Positions 1 to 9,401 of a DNA stretch of 64,000 nucleotides are shown here, piece by piece (position 1 is the stretch's first letter; each line of letters starts with the position of its first letter). The translations under genes were made by a program, and so were the position numbers. The stretch is from a bacterium (lineage in GTDB: Bacteria > Bacillota_A > Clostridia > Lachnospirales > Lachnospiraceae). The notes under the pieces were generated by a model. The model made no database searches and was not told the origin of the DNA. It saw nothing but the letters and a program-made list of their open reading frames with translations. Location: the NCBI GenBank assembly GCA_004562915.1, contig SFQZ01000004.1, forward strand, positions 21,186 through 85,185, given 5' to 3'.

Positions 1-31
1 CTGATTCAAAAAGAGAAATGATAGAACAATA

Positions 32-56
32 AGACCACTGGTTCGTCCAGTGGTCT
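32..56 (-). terminator. Hairpin downstream of DAHP synthase
   Basis: A perfect 10-bp stem (AGACCACTGG / CCAGTGGTCT) with a 5-nt loop lies 7 nt beyond the stop codon of the DAHP synthase gene. The sequence after the stem on the minus strand is only moderately U-rich and the run of T is several bases away. It is therefore a probable but not textbook intrinsic terminator. Confidence 0.5.
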
Positions 57-63
57 CTATTTA

Positions 64-1098
64 TCAACACATTTCTGCAATTGTATGGATCAGCCGTTCG
101 GAATCTTCCCATCCGAGGCATGGATCCGTGATGGATTTTCCATATACATGATCTGCACATCCGATTTTCTGGTTACCTTCTACCAGGTAGCTTTCAATCA
201 TCACACCCTTTACCAGATTATGAATATCATCTGATACGCTGCGGCTGTGAAGAACTTCTTTTACGATACGGATCTGTTCTTTAAACTGTTTATTGGAGTT
301 AGAATGGTTGGCATCCACGATAACAGCCGGATTTTTCAGATCTCTTTCGTTATATTTTTCCAGGAGAAGCTGAAGATCTTCGTAGTGATAGTTCGGAATG
401 GCATTGCCATGTTTGTTGACAGCACCGCGAAGGATCGCATGTGTCAGCGGATTGCCGGTGGTCTCAGCTTCCCAGTTACGGTAAATGAAATTCTGCTTCA
501 TCTGAGCTGCCACAATGGAATTCAGCATTACCGACAAGTCCCCGCTTGTAGGATTCTTCATACCGGCAGGAACATCCATACCACTTGCTACCAGACGATG
601 CTGCTGATTCTCTACGGAACGGGCACCGATCGCCACATACGAAAGTATATCATCCAGATATCTCCATGTCTCCGGATAGAGCATCTCATCAGCTGCGGTC
701 AGACCGGACTCTTCTATGGCACGCATATGCATCTTACGTACGCCGATCAGACCATGAAGCAGATCCGGCTTCTTCTCCGGATCCGGCTGATGCAGGATAC
801 CTTTATAACCTTCACCGGTTGTTCGCGGTTTGTTTGTATAGATTCTGGGAATAATGATCAGCCTGTCGGCAACTTCTTCCTGTACACGGGAAAGACGGTT
901 GATATACTCACAGACAGCTTCTTCATTATCAGCGGAACAAGGTCCGATGATCACAAGAAATTTATCGGATTCACCGGTAAAAACTTTACGGATCATCTCA
1001 TCTCTTTCACGCTTTATTTTTTCAATCTTCTGAGTTACGGGATAATCCGCTTTGATCTCAGTAGGGGTTGGTAATCTTTTTAATAATTCAATACTCAT
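64..1098 (-). CDS. aroF: 3-deoxy-7-phosphoheptulonate (DAHP) synthase, class I
   Basis: Condenses phosphoenolpyruvate with erythrose 4-phosphate, the first step of the shikimate pathway in the cytoplasm. The 344-aa protein has the usual length of the AroF/G/H type. Visible signatures are GPCSADN (about residues 52-58), KPRTTGEGYKG (about 90-100, PEP/metal site), SVENQQHR (about 161-168), DANHSNSNK (about 263) and the C-terminal GVMIESYLVEGNQ. The ATG is preceded by a GAGGAG ribosome binding site. It stands alone, followed by a hairpin. Which feedback amino acid controls it cannot be read from the sequence, so the choice among aroF, aroG and aroH is nominal. The family call is secure. Confidence 0.93.
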   Translation of the reverse strand: MSIELLKRLPTPTEIKADYPVTQKIEKIKRERDEMIRKVFTGESDKFLVIIGPCSADNEEAVCEYINRLSRVQEEVADRLIIIPRIYTNKPRTTGEGYKGILHQPDPEKKPDLLHGLIGVRKMHMRAIEESGLTAADEMLYPETWRYLDDILSYVAIGARSVENQQHRLVASGMDVPAGMKNPTSGDLSVMLNSIVAAQMKQNFIYRNWEAETTGNPLTHAILRGAVNKHGNAIPNYHYEDLQLLLEKYNERDLKNPAVIVDANHSNSNKQFKEQIRIVKEVLHSRSVSDDIHNLVKGVMIESYLVEGNQKIGCADHVYGKSITDPCLGWEDSERLIHTIAEMC

Positions 1099-1168
1099 TA
1101 TATTCTCCTCATTTGATTATTCTCTGCTTCGTATATTAGCTCTATAAAGTGAAAAACACAAGTATATT

Positions 1169-2056
1169 TTAACTTCTGGGATGTGCTTTTGCGTATACAT
1201 CCCTGATTTTATGTACATTCATATTCACATACATCTGTGTCGTGGAGATATCGGAATGTCCCATCATCTCCTGCACACTCTTCAGATCTGCGCCATTTTG
1301 TACAAGATGTGCCGCAAAGGAATGGCGAAGGGTATGGGGTGTAATATCTTTTTCAATTCCTGCTGATCTGGCATATGCTTTCAGCACTTTCCAGAATCCC
1401 TGACGACTCATAGGTTTGCCGGAACAGTTTGTAAAAAGTATCTGACACTTCTCATCTTTCAGGAAGCTCTCACGAGCTCCGTTCAGATAAGCCACCAGTG
1501 CCTTTTTTGCCGTATTGCCAAATGGGATGATTCGTTCTTTTTCTGAGTCATGGCAATTGATATATCCCATCGGCAGATTCATATCTGTGATCTTTAGACT
1601 GATCAGCTCGCTGACACGAATCCCGGTGGCATATAAAAGTTCCAACATTGCCTTATCTCTGATCCCTTTCGGTGTTCTTGAGGAGGGCTGGCTTAATAGA
1701 AGATCCACCTCTTTGACAGTCAGGATTTCCGGCATCTTCTTTTCCACTTTCGGTGGTTTCAGACCTTCAGAGGGATCAGACAAAATCTGATGCTCTTTGT
1801 AGAGAAACTGGAAAAATGCCCGCATGGAAGCAACACTTCTGGAAACAGTGGACGGAGAAAACTGATTTCTTTCCAGATAAAGCATGTAAGAATTCAGGCT
1901 TGTCTCCGTAATACGTGACACATCATATATATGCTGTTCTGTTTCAAAATAATGCGCCATTTTTTTGAGATCACGCTCATAGGATACCTCAGTATTTCCT
2001 GACGTCTTTTTTGTATTATGTAAATAAGATATAAAATTTTGTATTGCGCTTTCCAT
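1169..2056 (-). CDS. xerD: XerD-like site-specific tyrosine recombinase
   Basis: A 295-aa tyrosine recombinase, the normal length of XerC/XerD, which resolve chromosome dimers at dif. The N-terminal SAM-like core-binding domain (about residues 1-95) is followed by the catalytic domain. That domain has the first catalytic Arg in ATGIRVSEL, then HTLRHSFAAHL, MGHSD and the nucleophile Tyr in TTQMYVN near the C-terminus. An upstream in-frame GTG would add six residues, but the ATG used here fits the family N-terminus and has an AGGTCGG-like site upstream. It lies downstream of spoIIM, an arrangement common in Clostridia, so a housekeeping Xer role is more likely than an element-borne integrase. 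XerC versus XerD cannot be settled from sequence alone. Confidence 0.85.
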   Translation of the reverse strand: MESAIQNFISYLHNTKKTSGNTEVSYERDLKKMAHYFETEQHIYDVSRITETSLNSYMLYLERNQFSPSTVSRSVASMRAFFQFLYKEHQILSDPSEGLKPPKVEKKMPEILTVKEVDLLLSQPSSRTPKGIRDKAMLELLYATGIRVSELISLKITDMNLPMGYINCHDSEKERIIPFGNTAKKALVAYLNGARESFLKDEKCQILFTNCSGKPMSRQGFWKVLKAYARSAGIEKDITPHTLRHSFAAHLVQNGADLKSVQEMMGHSDISTTQMYVNMNVHKIRDVYAKAHPRS

Positions 2057-2311
2057 ACTGAATCCCGACCTCACTGCTCTTATGTTTCTTCTTCAAAAAA
2101 TAAACTGCCGAACCTCTTCGACAGCCCATAAATCCGCCTTTAAATCCGATATACATTCCATTATAAGCAGTTTATTTCAGAAAATCAAATGCTATTTTTC
2201 AGCTTTTTCCCCTCTCAAATTTTATTAAAATAAAAATCACTAAATATCGACGTTTACATATTTATGTCTACCATATCTTGTAATTATAAATTTGTAAATT
2301 TTTTGTAAACA

Positions 2312-2890
2312 TCAGGAAAGGATTTTGGATAATAGACCTGGATTCACAAAGCATTCCAAAAGAACCCCCAGAAAACATCCCAGTCCGCTGATCAATACAA
2401 ATCTCAGATATTTCTTTATGACCGCTGCCGGTTTTCTCCATATTTTTCCATCGATCTGATAAATCCCTGTCAGCAGGTACAAAAGAGATGGTGCCAGCAG
2501 GAATGCCTGTGGAAAATTTGCCGCTGCAAAGATGCCAAATCCCTTTACACCATACTGAAGTACTGTCATGCTTCCCACTGCTCCTGCCAGAAATCCCATG
2601 CCTGTAATCCCGCAGACTGCGACGGGTCTTGCCAGTGATGTCATCCCCCCCAAAGCAAATACCAGAAAGCTTTTGAAACGTTCTCCCAGAAGATAACATA
2701 AGTATTCCTTTTCGGATATTTCTCTGTTTTTCAATTGTTCTATTACATAAACTCCAAGTATCTGTGCTTCACTGCCTCTGTACGGATATGCTATATTGGC
2801 AAAAATCGCTCCAAACGCAATTCCCAAAAGGAAAAGCCCGATCAGCAGCCATATAACCACAGACAACTCTCTGTTCCAGAACTTACTCAT
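2312..2890 (-). CDS. spoIIM: Stage II sporulation protein M (SpoIIM)
   Basis: A 192-aa polytopic membrane protein of the SpoIIM (DUF95) family. In endospore formers this is part of the DMP (SpoIID-SpoIIM-SpoIIP) complex that thins septal peptidoglycan and drives engulfment. It begins with MSKFWNREL followed by a hydrophobic helix (about residues 10-32). It continues with ALGGMTSLARPVAVCGITGMG and further hydrophobic helices, ending in a short polar tail. The ATG is chosen over one nine codons upstream because AAAGGAGGAGATT sits at ideal spacing. The xerD-like gene follows about 255 nt downstream; nothing else was recognised in that AT-rich gap. It supports a spore-forming host. Confidence 0.85.
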   Translation of the reverse strand: MSKFWNRELSVVIWLLIGLFLLGIAFGAIFANIAYPYRGSEAQILGVYVIEQLKNREISEKEYLCYLLGERFKSFLVFALGGMTSLARPVAVCGITGMGFLAGAVGSMTVLQYGVKGFGIFAAANFPQAFLLAPSLLYLLTGIYQIDGKIWRKPAAVIKKYLRFVLISGLGCFLGVLLECFVNPGLLSKILS

Positions 2891-3039
2891 AATCTCCTCC
2901 TTTCTGTTGCTGCCCAATCTTATCTTACATTTTATGATTTTCTGCTTTATTCCATTACTTTTCTTTATGATTTCTGTTTTTTATGATAGACTGTAATCAA
3001 ATACTTATCGAATGCATCGATTTTCAGGAGGAATTTCTT

Positions 3040-3969
3040 ATGCAAACACAATCAAATCTGGATCTGCGGGAGAATCGCTCTCACGGTACCAGTATTTTTC
3101 CTTGTGCATTTTATCTGTTTTTAGGAAGTGCAGTCCGTCTTCGCGTCAAACATCACTGGCACGAAGAGATTGAAATCATATATCTGAAATCCGGGAACTT
3201 TACCATGAGCATTAATATGGAATCGTATGATATCACCCGGGAATGTTTTGTATTTATTAATCGGGGTGAGCTCCACAGTCTTCGCTCCACCACGCATAAT
3301 TTTGAAGAACAGGCAATTGTATTCGACCCGCAGATGCTTCGTTTTCAGAGTTATGACTCCATTGATGAATATATTCTTCAGCCCATTATTCAGGGAAATC
3401 TCACATTTCCCCGGATTCTTGACTGTACGCATCCTGTTTTTCAATCATTTAAGCTGGAATACGAAAAAATCCACGATGCTTTTTGTCGGAATCAGGACTT
3501 TCGTACCACCGGCGAACAGATCTATACCAATGATATTGTGGGCCAGCTGCAGATAAAATCAACTTTACTTTCCATGCTTGCTATTTTGATGGATCATGAA
3601 ATGATGTGTCATAATGTAAAGCTGGAGAATCAGCGGATCGAATCGATAAAAACTGTATTGGCCTACATAAGTACTCATTACCCGGAAAAGCTGTATATTC
3701 AGGATCTGTCTTCTCTGGTAAATATGAACGAGCAATATTTCTGCCGATTTTTTAAAAAGGCCATAGGGAAACCTCCCATTGATTATATCAATGATTACCG
3801 TCTGACCAAGGTTATTTATCTTCTGGAAAATACCGAACAACCAATTACCGATATCAGTCTTGACTGCGGCTTCAATAATATGGGAAATTTTCAGAGACTG
3901 TTCAAAAGGAAGACCGGAACCACGCCGCTCCAGTACCGAAAGAACAGCCAGAGTAAAAAGTCAAAATAA
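3040..3969 (+). CDS. AraC-family transcriptional regulator
   Basis: A 309-aa regulator with an N-terminal cupin-type sensor domain (HHWHEEIEIIYLKSG at about residues 40-54) and a C-terminal AraC double helix-turn-helix (about 215-305). The latter has LVNMNEQYFCRFFKKAIG and ISLDCGFNNMGNFQRLFKRKTG. The start chosen has a perfect AGGAGG; an ATG 19 codons upstream lacks one. It is divergent from spoIIM and lies 128 nt upstream of a GH13 alpha-glucosidase in the same orientation, so it most plausibly controls that gene in response to an alpha-glucoside. The ligand is inferred from the neighbour only. Confidence 0.85.
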   Translation: MQTQSNLDLRENRSHGTSIFPCAFYLFLGSAVRLRVKHHWHEEIEIIYLKSGNFTMSINMESYDITRECFVFINRGELHSLRSTTHNFEEQAIVFDPQMLRFQSYDSIDEYILQPIIQGNLTFPRILDCTHPVFQSFKLEYEKIHDAFCRNQDFRTTGEQIYTNDIVGQLQIKSTLLSMLAILMDHEMMCHNVKLENQRIESIKTVLAYISTHYPEKLYIQDLSSLVNMNEQYFCRFFKKAIGKPPIDYINDYRLTKVIYLLENTEQPITDISLDCGFNNMGNFQRLFKRKTGTTPLQYRKNSQSKKSK

Positions 3970-4097
3970 CGTACTTTTATATCAGATTTACGGTAGCATC
4001 CTCTTTCAGGGTCAAGTATAATTAACGATAATCAAAGTCCCTCAGGGCACTCAAAATATATTTCGTATTTAATTTTTGACTTACAGGAGGAAGACAT

Positions 4098-5774
4098 ATG
4101 TTAGAAAAAAAATGGTGGCATGAAAAAGCCGCATATCAGATCTATCCAAAGAGTTTTTGCGATACCAACGGAGATGGTATCGGTGATTTGAAAGGTGTGA
4201 TCAGCAAGCTGGATTATCTTAAGAATCTGGGTGTGGATATTATCTGGCTCTCCCCGATTTACTGCTCACCTCTGGCAGATCAGGGATACGATATTTCCGA
4301 TTATAAAAATATTGATCCCCGCTTCGGTACGATGGAAGATATGGACGAGCTTTTAAAAGAAGCAAAAGCCCGTAATATGTATATTGTAATGGATCTTGTA
4401 GTAAACCACTGCTCGGACGAACATGAATGGTTCAAAAAAGCATGTGAAGATCCTGACGGAAGATATGGAAAGTATTTTTATATCGAAGATGTAAACGACG
4501 GAAAAATCCCCAACAACTGGCGCTCTTATTTTGGCGGGCCTGTATGGGATAAGCTTCCGGGACATGAAGATAAGTATTATATGCATGTTTTCCACAAAAA
4601 ACAGCCGGATCTTAACTGGGAGAATCCTCAGCTCCGACGTGAAGTATATGATATGATCAACTGGTGGCTTGAAAAAGGAATTGCCGGTTTCCGTATTGAC
4701 GCAATTATGAATATTAAGAAACCGGATATTTATACCTGTTATCCGGCTGACCGTGATGACGGACTGGCATCGATCCAGAATATGCTGCACGATGCTGTAG
4801 GGATTGATGAATTTCTTCACGAAATGAAAGTGGAAACTTTTGAAAAATACGGCGCCTTTACCGTAGGTGAAGTCTTTACAGACAGAGAAGATGCCCTTCA
4901 GGCCTTCATCGGCAACGACGGTCATTTTTCTTCTATGTTTGATTTCAACGAAACCACCTTTGGAAAGAGCGAGGATGGTTGGTATGACTGTCAGTCTCCT
5001 GTATGGGGTGACGATTATAAAAAATGTGTGTTCCATACGCAGAGAAAACTGGGAGATATCGGATTTATTTCCAATATTATCGAAAACCATGATGAACCCA
5101 GAGGCGTAAGCCACTATCTGCCGGAAGGCTGTGTCAATGACACTTCCAAGAAGATGCTTGCTGCTGTTAATTTTATGCTGCGTGGTCTTCCCTGGATTTA
5201 TCAGGGACAGGAACTGGGCATGACAAATGTGCATTTTAACTCAATCGATGAGATTGATGACTGCAGCACTCTGGATGAATATCAGGTAGCACTGGATGCC
5301 GGGCTCACTCCGGATGACGCGCTGAAAGCTGTTTCTCACTACAGCCGTGACAACGCCCGCACACCATTCCAGTGGGATGATTCCGCCAATGCCGGCTTTA
5401 CTACAGGCACTCCCTGGCTGAAAGTAAATCCAAATTATACAAAAATTAACGCGAAGGATCAGATCAATCGCCCGGATTCCATCTTTAACTGGTACAAATC
5501 CCTGATTGTCCTACGCAAATCACCGGAATATAAAGATGTGATCGTATACGGCGAGGTAGTTCCATATAAAGAAGAACAGAAAAATCTTCTGGCATACTAT
5601 CGCAAAGGTACAGACAAAACCTTACTGGTTGCTGCCAATTATCAGAATGAACCCCAGGATCTGGAACTTCCTGGAACATACAAGAAAGTGCTGATGAACA
5701 ATCTGGAGACACTGGATATTACGGGTCATACACTGCATATGCCCCCATTCCAGGCAGTGATTTTCGAAATGTAA
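4098..5774 (+). CDS. GH13 alpha-glucosidase (oligo-1,6-glucosidase / maltase type)
   Basis: A cytoplasmic 558-aa glycoside hydrolase of family 13, the length of oligo-1,6-glucosidases and related alpha-glucosidases; it has no signal peptide. Conserved regions are DLVVNHCSDEH, the nucleophile Asp in GFRIDAI, the acid/base Glu in TVGEVFTD and NHDEPR. The residue right after the nucleophile is Ala rather than the Val typical of alpha-1,6-specific enzymes. From established work on this family, that favours alpha-1,4 or mixed substrates. The AraC regulator lies directly upstream, and an AGGAGG site precedes the ATG. Trehalose-6-phosphate hydrolase or dextran glucosidase are alternatives I cannot exclude. 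Confidence 0.85.
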   Translation: MLEKKWWHEKAAYQIYPKSFCDTNGDGIGDLKGVISKLDYLKNLGVDIIWLSPIYCSPLADQGYDISDYKNIDPRFGTMEDMDELLKEAKARNMYIVMDLVVNHCSDEHEWFKKACEDPDGRYGKYFYIEDVNDGKIPNNWRSYFGGPVWDKLPGHEDKYYMHVFHKKQPDLNWENPQLRREVYDMINWWLEKGIAGFRIDAIMNIKKPDIYTCYPADRDDGLASIQNMLHDAVGIDEFLHEMKVETFEKYGAFTVGEVFTDREDALQAFIGNDGHFSSMFDFNETTFGKSEDGWYDCQSPVWGDDYKKCVFHTQRKLGDIGFISNIIENHDEPRGVSHYLPEGCVNDTSKKMLAAVNFMLRGLPWIYQGQELGMTNVHFNSIDEIDDCSTLDEYQVALDAGLTPDDALKAVSHYSRDNARTPFQWDDSANAGFTTGTPWLKVNPNYTKINAKDQINRPDSIFNWYKSLIVLRKSPEYKDVIVYGEVVPYKEEQKNLLAYYRKGTDKTLLVAANYQNEPQDLELPGTYKKVLMNNLETLDITGHTLHMPPFQAVIFEM

Positions 5775-5815
5775 TGTTTTGACGCTCTGATATCTGTTTG
5801 CAATAAGTTTATTGA

Positions 5816-5841
5816 CTGCGGGAATAATATCATTCCCGCAG
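5816..5841. other. Hairpin between convergent genes
   Basis: A perfect 10-bp GC-rich stem (CTGCGGGAAT / ATTCCCGCAG) lies between the convergent alpha-glucosidase and D,D-carboxypeptidase genes, 16 nt from the latter's stop codon. Neither strand shows a good U-run after it. It may serve as a bidirectional, weak terminator or an mRNA 3'-end stabiliser. Confidence 0.45.
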
Positions 5842-5856
5842 CCTCATCCCTTTCTG

Positions 5857-7122
5857 TCACTTCACGAAACCAAAATGTTTCGCTGCTTTTTTCAGGTAAT
5901 CCAGGAAATTCGCTTTTCTCACATCTTCCGTACTGACCAGTTCTACCGTTCCAATTTCTTTTCCATCCAGTGTATATATTGTTTTCCCGACTACATCTCC
6001 TTTTTTTATAGGCGCTTTCAGGTTTTCTGTGTATTCTGTTCTTTTTTCTATCTGATCCAGATTGCTTCCCTCTGTATCCAGATATCGGAATGTTTCTTTA
6101 TATTCACAGGAAACTTCTTCCTTGACTCCTTTGCTGATCTTTGCAGGTTTCGGTGTTTCAGGATCTTCATCGATATATAAATTACAGATTCCAAACCCAT
6201 AGTTCAGCATAACCGCTGCGTCTTTAAATCGCACTTTGTGATCCGGTGCTCCCATTACAACAGCAAGCAGCATAATATCTCCTCTTTTTGCTGCCGCAGA
6301 CACACAATATTTTGCGGTGCTTGTGCTTCCTGTTTTCAGACCGACACATCCATCATAACTTCGCACCAGTTTATTGGTATTGGTTAGACAGAATTCTTTC
6401 GATCCCTGAGCAGTCACATGTGTAATGTTTTCCATCCATATGGAAGAATACTCTAATATTTTCGGAAATCGACTGATCAGCTCCCGGGACATAAGCGCCA
6501 CATCACCGGCGGAAGTATAATGGTTCGTTGAATCTGTCAGTCCACAGCAATCTTCAAAATGTGTATGTACCATTCCCAGCTGATTTGCTTTCTCATTCAT
6601 TCTTTTCACAAATTCACTTTCACTGCCGGCTATATGTTCTGCCATAGCTACAGAAGCATCGTTTCCCGAAGCAACCACGATACATTTGATCATTGTTTCA
6701 ACGGTCTGCTTTTCTCCTTCTTCCAAAAACACCTGAGAACCGCCCATACTTTTTGCATATGCGCTGGTTGTAACCTCTTCCTCCATCTTCAGATTTCCTT
6801 TTTCCAGTTCTTCAAAAATCAAAAGTAACGTCATGATTTTTGTGATACTTGCCGGACTTCTTTGCTCCTGGGAATTCTTTTCATAGAGTACTTTACCGGT
6901 CGAAATCTCCAGAAGAATAACACTGGGCGCTTCTGTCTGAACCGGTGCCTCCGAAGTATCCTGTGCATCTTGCTGTGTCTGTTCTTCCTGTGTCTGCTCC
7001 TCCTGCGTCTCATAAATTATCCGGGACGATAACTCCGATACTCTTTCAAATTGCCCCCAGATTCTGATCGGTTCCAGAAAAAAAGTGATTGCCAGCAACA
7101 GGCTGACGCCGATTTTTTTCAT
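5857..7122 (-). CDS. dacF: D-alanyl-D-alanine carboxypeptidase (DacF/PBP5-like, peptidase S11)
   Basis: A secreted, membrane-associated penicillin-binding protein that trims the terminal D-Ala from peptidoglycan stem peptides. The 421-aa protein has an N-terminal signal segment (MKKIGVSLLLAITFF), an acidic Glu/Gln-rich linker, then the serine-peptidase domain. Catalytic motifs are SITK (SxxK), SGN (in VASGNDAS) and KTG (in LKTGSTS). The C-terminal PBP5-like beta domain follows and ends in a basic stretch that could bind the membrane. An upstream TTG start is rejected because GGGAG sits at correct spacing to this ATG. Several paralogues (DacA, DacB, DacF) exist in spore formers; the symbol is a best guess. 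Confidence 0.85.
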   Translation of the reverse strand: MKKIGVSLLLAITFFLEPIRIWGQFERVSELSSRIIYETQEEQTQEEQTQQDAQDTSEAPVQTEAPSVILLEISTGKVLYEKNSQEQRSPASITKIMTLLLIFEELEKGNLKMEEEVTTSAYAKSMGGSQVFLEEGEKQTVETMIKCIVVASGNDASVAMAEHIAGSESEFVKRMNEKANQLGMVHTHFEDCCGLTDSTNHYTSAGDVALMSRELISRFPKILEYSSIWMENITHVTAQGSKEFCLTNTNKLVRSYDGCVGLKTGSTSTAKYCVSAAAKRGDIMLLAVVMGAPDHKVRFKDAAVMLNYGFGICNLYIDEDPETPKPAKISKGVKEEVSCEYKETFRYLDTEGSNLDQIEKRTEYTENLKAPIKKGDVVGKTIYTLDGKEIGTVELVSTEDVRKANFLDYLKKAAKHFGFVK

Positions 7123-7191
7123 ACGATCTCCCAAAAATTCTTTATTTTACTATACGATTCCGTTTCCTTTTTTATGTTATGATTTATCAAC

Positions 7192-7220
7192 TTGCTAATT
7201 ATCAGATTTTTAGATATAAT
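7192..7220 (+). promoter_or_regulatory. Predicted sigma-A promoter of the capA-like gene
   Basis: TTGCTA, a 17-bp spacer and a perfect TATAAT lie about 80 nt upstream of the capA-like start codon in the divergent region between that gene and dacF. Confidence 0.6.
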
Positions 7221-7301
7221 ATGATGGAAATTTCAAACCAAAATTACGAATCGGGACTTTCGTCCTGATATTTTCAACATACACGAGAAACAGGAAATCA
7301 T

Positions 7302-8576
7302 ATGAATCAGAGAGATTTAGAATACGAAAAAAGACGCAGGCGCCAGAAGCTTAGACGCCAGAAACAGGTTCGCCGGCAGAAAATGATACTGCTAGGTGGT
7401 ACGATCATTTTTATTGCAGTGCTTTCCACTACGATCGGCATTGTGTCCGCCCGACATAAGGCTGCAAAAGAAGCCGCAAGACTGGAAGAACTGCAGTTGC
7501 AAAAGCAAAAAGAACAGGAAGAAGCTCAGAAACTGATCGATGCCAACACGGTACATCTGGTTGCCGTCGGTGATAACCTGATTCATGAACATATTTATCA
7601 TTCAACAGACACCTCGCAGTCTGTATGGAATTATGATCATCTATACACCAATATTAAGGATGATATCATTTCTGCTGATCTGGCTGCTGTGAACCAGGAA
7701 TGTATTTTTGTAGCTAATCACTCCAAGGTATCGGCGTATCCCTCATTCGGTTCACCGACAGAAATCGGTGACGCATTGGTAAATGCGGGATTTGATATTG
7801 TAGAACATGCAACAAATCATGCATTTGACAAAGGAACTTCCGCAATTCATGAAACGCTTGATTACTGGAAATCCAGTCATTCGGACATCAAAGTACTGGG
7901 GATCCATGACAGTCAGGAATCTGCCGATACCATCACTACCATTACATGTAAGGATATCACCTTCTCTCTGCTTAATTATACCGGCACGATCAATGGAGAG
8001 GAATATGACGCAGTGCCATCTTATATGATTGATTTTCTCAGGTCCGAGAAAGTCACTGCAGATGTTGCCAAGGCAAAAGAAGCCGGTGATATGGTCATTG
8101 CATTTTTACACACTGGGGAAGAATATTCCACTGAACCCAATCAGGATCAGAAAAACTTTCTTCAACTTCTGCTCTCACAGGGTGTGGATATTGCCATCTG
8201 TTCTCATTCCCATGTTTTACAGAATTATGAGACTTTGACGGATGACCAGGGAAATAAAATGCTTGTATATTATTCTCTTGGCAATTTTATTTCCACTCAG
8301 AAAGAACCCGAATGCCTTCTCGGAGGTATGGCGGATATTACGATTACCAGGAATCCACAGACCAGAGAGTTATCGATTTCCGATTCACAATTGATTCCTC
8401 TGGTAACACATTATAATTACGAAAAAAATGAATATTCCGTATATAAACTTGAAGATTATACAGAAGAACTTGCCGGTGAGCACAGTGTGCATGAAGAAAC
8501 CAGCGAAACATTTACTCTGGAAAGCTTAAAACAGCAGTATGAAGATGTGCTTGCCCAGCAATACACGTATGATTGA
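7302..8576 (+). CDS. CapA-family (PGA capsule-type) putative metallophosphoesterase-fold protein
   Basis: A 424-aa protein with a very basic N-terminus, one transmembrane anchor (about residues 28-49), an Ala/Glu/Gln-rich coiled stretch and then a CapA-like domain. Family signatures are HLVAVGDNLIHE, ATNHAFDKG, FLHTGEEYSTEPN and CSHSHVLQNYE, which carry the Asp, Asn and His residues expected of the calcineurin-like metal centre. CapA proteins are linked to poly-gamma-glutamate capsule assembly or export. Without capB or capC nearby, the role here is uncertain and may be a general envelope function. The gene is monocistronic, with its own promoter and terminator. Confidence 0.78.
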   Translation: MNQRDLEYEKRRRRQKLRRQKQVRRQKMILLGGTIIFIAVLSTTIGIVSARHKAAKEAARLEELQLQKQKEQEEAQKLIDANTVHLVAVGDNLIHEHIYHSTDTSQSVWNYDHLYTNIKDDIISADLAAVNQECIFVANHSKVSAYPSFGSPTEIGDALVNAGFDIVEHATNHAFDKGTSAIHETLDYWKSSHSDIKVLGIHDSQESADTITTITCKDITFSLLNYTGTINGEEYDAVPSYMIDFLRSEKVTADVAKAKEAGDMVIAFLHTGEEYSTEPNQDQKNFLQLLLSQGVDIAICSHSHVLQNYETLTDDQGNKMLVYYSLGNFISTQKEPECLLGGMADITITRNPQTRELSISDSQLIPLVTHYNYEKNEYSVYKLEDYTEELAGEHSVHEETSETFTLESLKQQYEDVLAQQYTYD

Positions 8577-8584
8577 TGCATATG

Positions 8585-8634
8585 AAAAAGGGATAAGGAT
8601 GAAACTCATAAAAGTTTTTCCTTGTCCCTTTTTT
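8585..8634 (+). terminator. Intrinsic terminator after the capA-like gene
   Basis: A 15-bp stem (AAAAAGGGATAAGGA / TCCTTGTCCCTTTTT, one wobble pair) ends in a run of T. Its A/T arms mean it can work for the convergent gene on the minus strand as well. Confidence 0.8.
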
Positions 8635-8649
8635 AACCTGTAAACAAGA

Positions 8650-9237
8650 TCATCTCTGGATAAACAGCAATACCCTTGTCCTGATTTCTTCCACTTTTTT
8701 GGGAAGTCTCTCGTGTTTTGCCATGAACAGATGGAGAGAAAAATCAAACGTATATACCAGGATCACCACTGCTGACAATATCATTCCCGCCCGGTAAGGA
8801 TAACTGTCTGCAATCATCTCTACAAACTTTTGGAGGAATGCAAAAAGTAATACGGTATAAAATCCCCATGCAATGGTACTTTCCAGACAGATAATCCCCT
8901 TATAATTAAATGGTTTCTCGTTGTAGTCCCACCAAACCTGACCAAGAAAGTGCTTCATTACAATCGCTGTAATATATTCCAGTCCCGTAGCCAGGGTCGC
9001 ACCTGCTAAATATAAAAATAGATATTGTCCTCCCAGCGGCTTCAGAACCGCAAAAACAGTTAAAGCTCCCACTGCATAGATTGGACAAAACGGGGAAAAA
9101 GCAAAGCCCCTGTTTGTCAGTTTTCTGTTGCAGAACGACATATAAATCGACTCTACAACCCAGCCCAAAAAGCTATAAATAATAAACCATTGTACGAAAT
9201 GGTATAAATCCGTTCCGTATACTGCATGTGTCCACAT
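8650..9237 (-). CDS. CmpB-family putative ABC transporter permease (multi-spanning membrane protein)
   Basis: A 195-aa integral membrane protein matching the family annotated as putative ABC-transporter type IV (CmpB, PF06541). Recognisable signatures are FLGWVVESIYMSFC, NRGFAFSPFCPIYAVGAL and LGQVWWDYNEKPFNYKGIICLEST. About five hydrophobic helices are visible, ending in a short basic cytoplasmic tail. No ATPase partner is adjacent and the substrate is unknown. The ATG overlaps no other gene, and the nearest upstream feature is the rpsU terminator region. Family membership is fairly secure; function is not. Confidence 0.72.
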   Translation of the reverse strand: MWTHAVYGTDLYHFVQWFIIYSFLGWVVESIYMSFCNRKLTNRGFAFSPFCPIYAVGALTVFAVLKPLGGQYLFLYLAGATLATGLEYITAIVMKHFLGQVWWDYNEKPFNYKGIICLESTIAWGFYTVLLFAFLQKFVEMIADSYPYRAGMILSAVVILVYTFDFSLHLFMAKHERLPKKVEEIRTRVLLFIQR

Positions 9238-9401
9238 AGTTTCCCTCTCATTTCTGAAAATTCTTTTTTTAATTTTCTGTCAGACAAATCTGGTTTCATT
9301 GTTATTTTTGATGGTGCCATTCTATCATAGAAAAATTGAAAAATCCATCGAAAACAGGGAATATTAAAGAAAACTTCAGAATTATTTAGATTTCGTTACG
9401 C

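Noticed and set aside
247..1074. Long plus-strand reading frame opposite DAHP synthase
   Set aside because: It is antisense to a complete, motif-rich DAHP synthase, has no ribosome binding site and no recognisable domain; it is a codon-bias shadow.
1169..2056. Integrase marking an integrative element
   Set aside because: The protein has the length and motifs of housekeeping XerC/XerD, sits beside spoIIM, and there are no phage or conjugation genes or attachment repeats around it.
2268..2699. 143-codon minus-strand frame overlapping spoIIM
   Set aside because: It is in another frame of spoIIM, lacks a ribosome binding site and shows no hydrophobic pattern or family motif.
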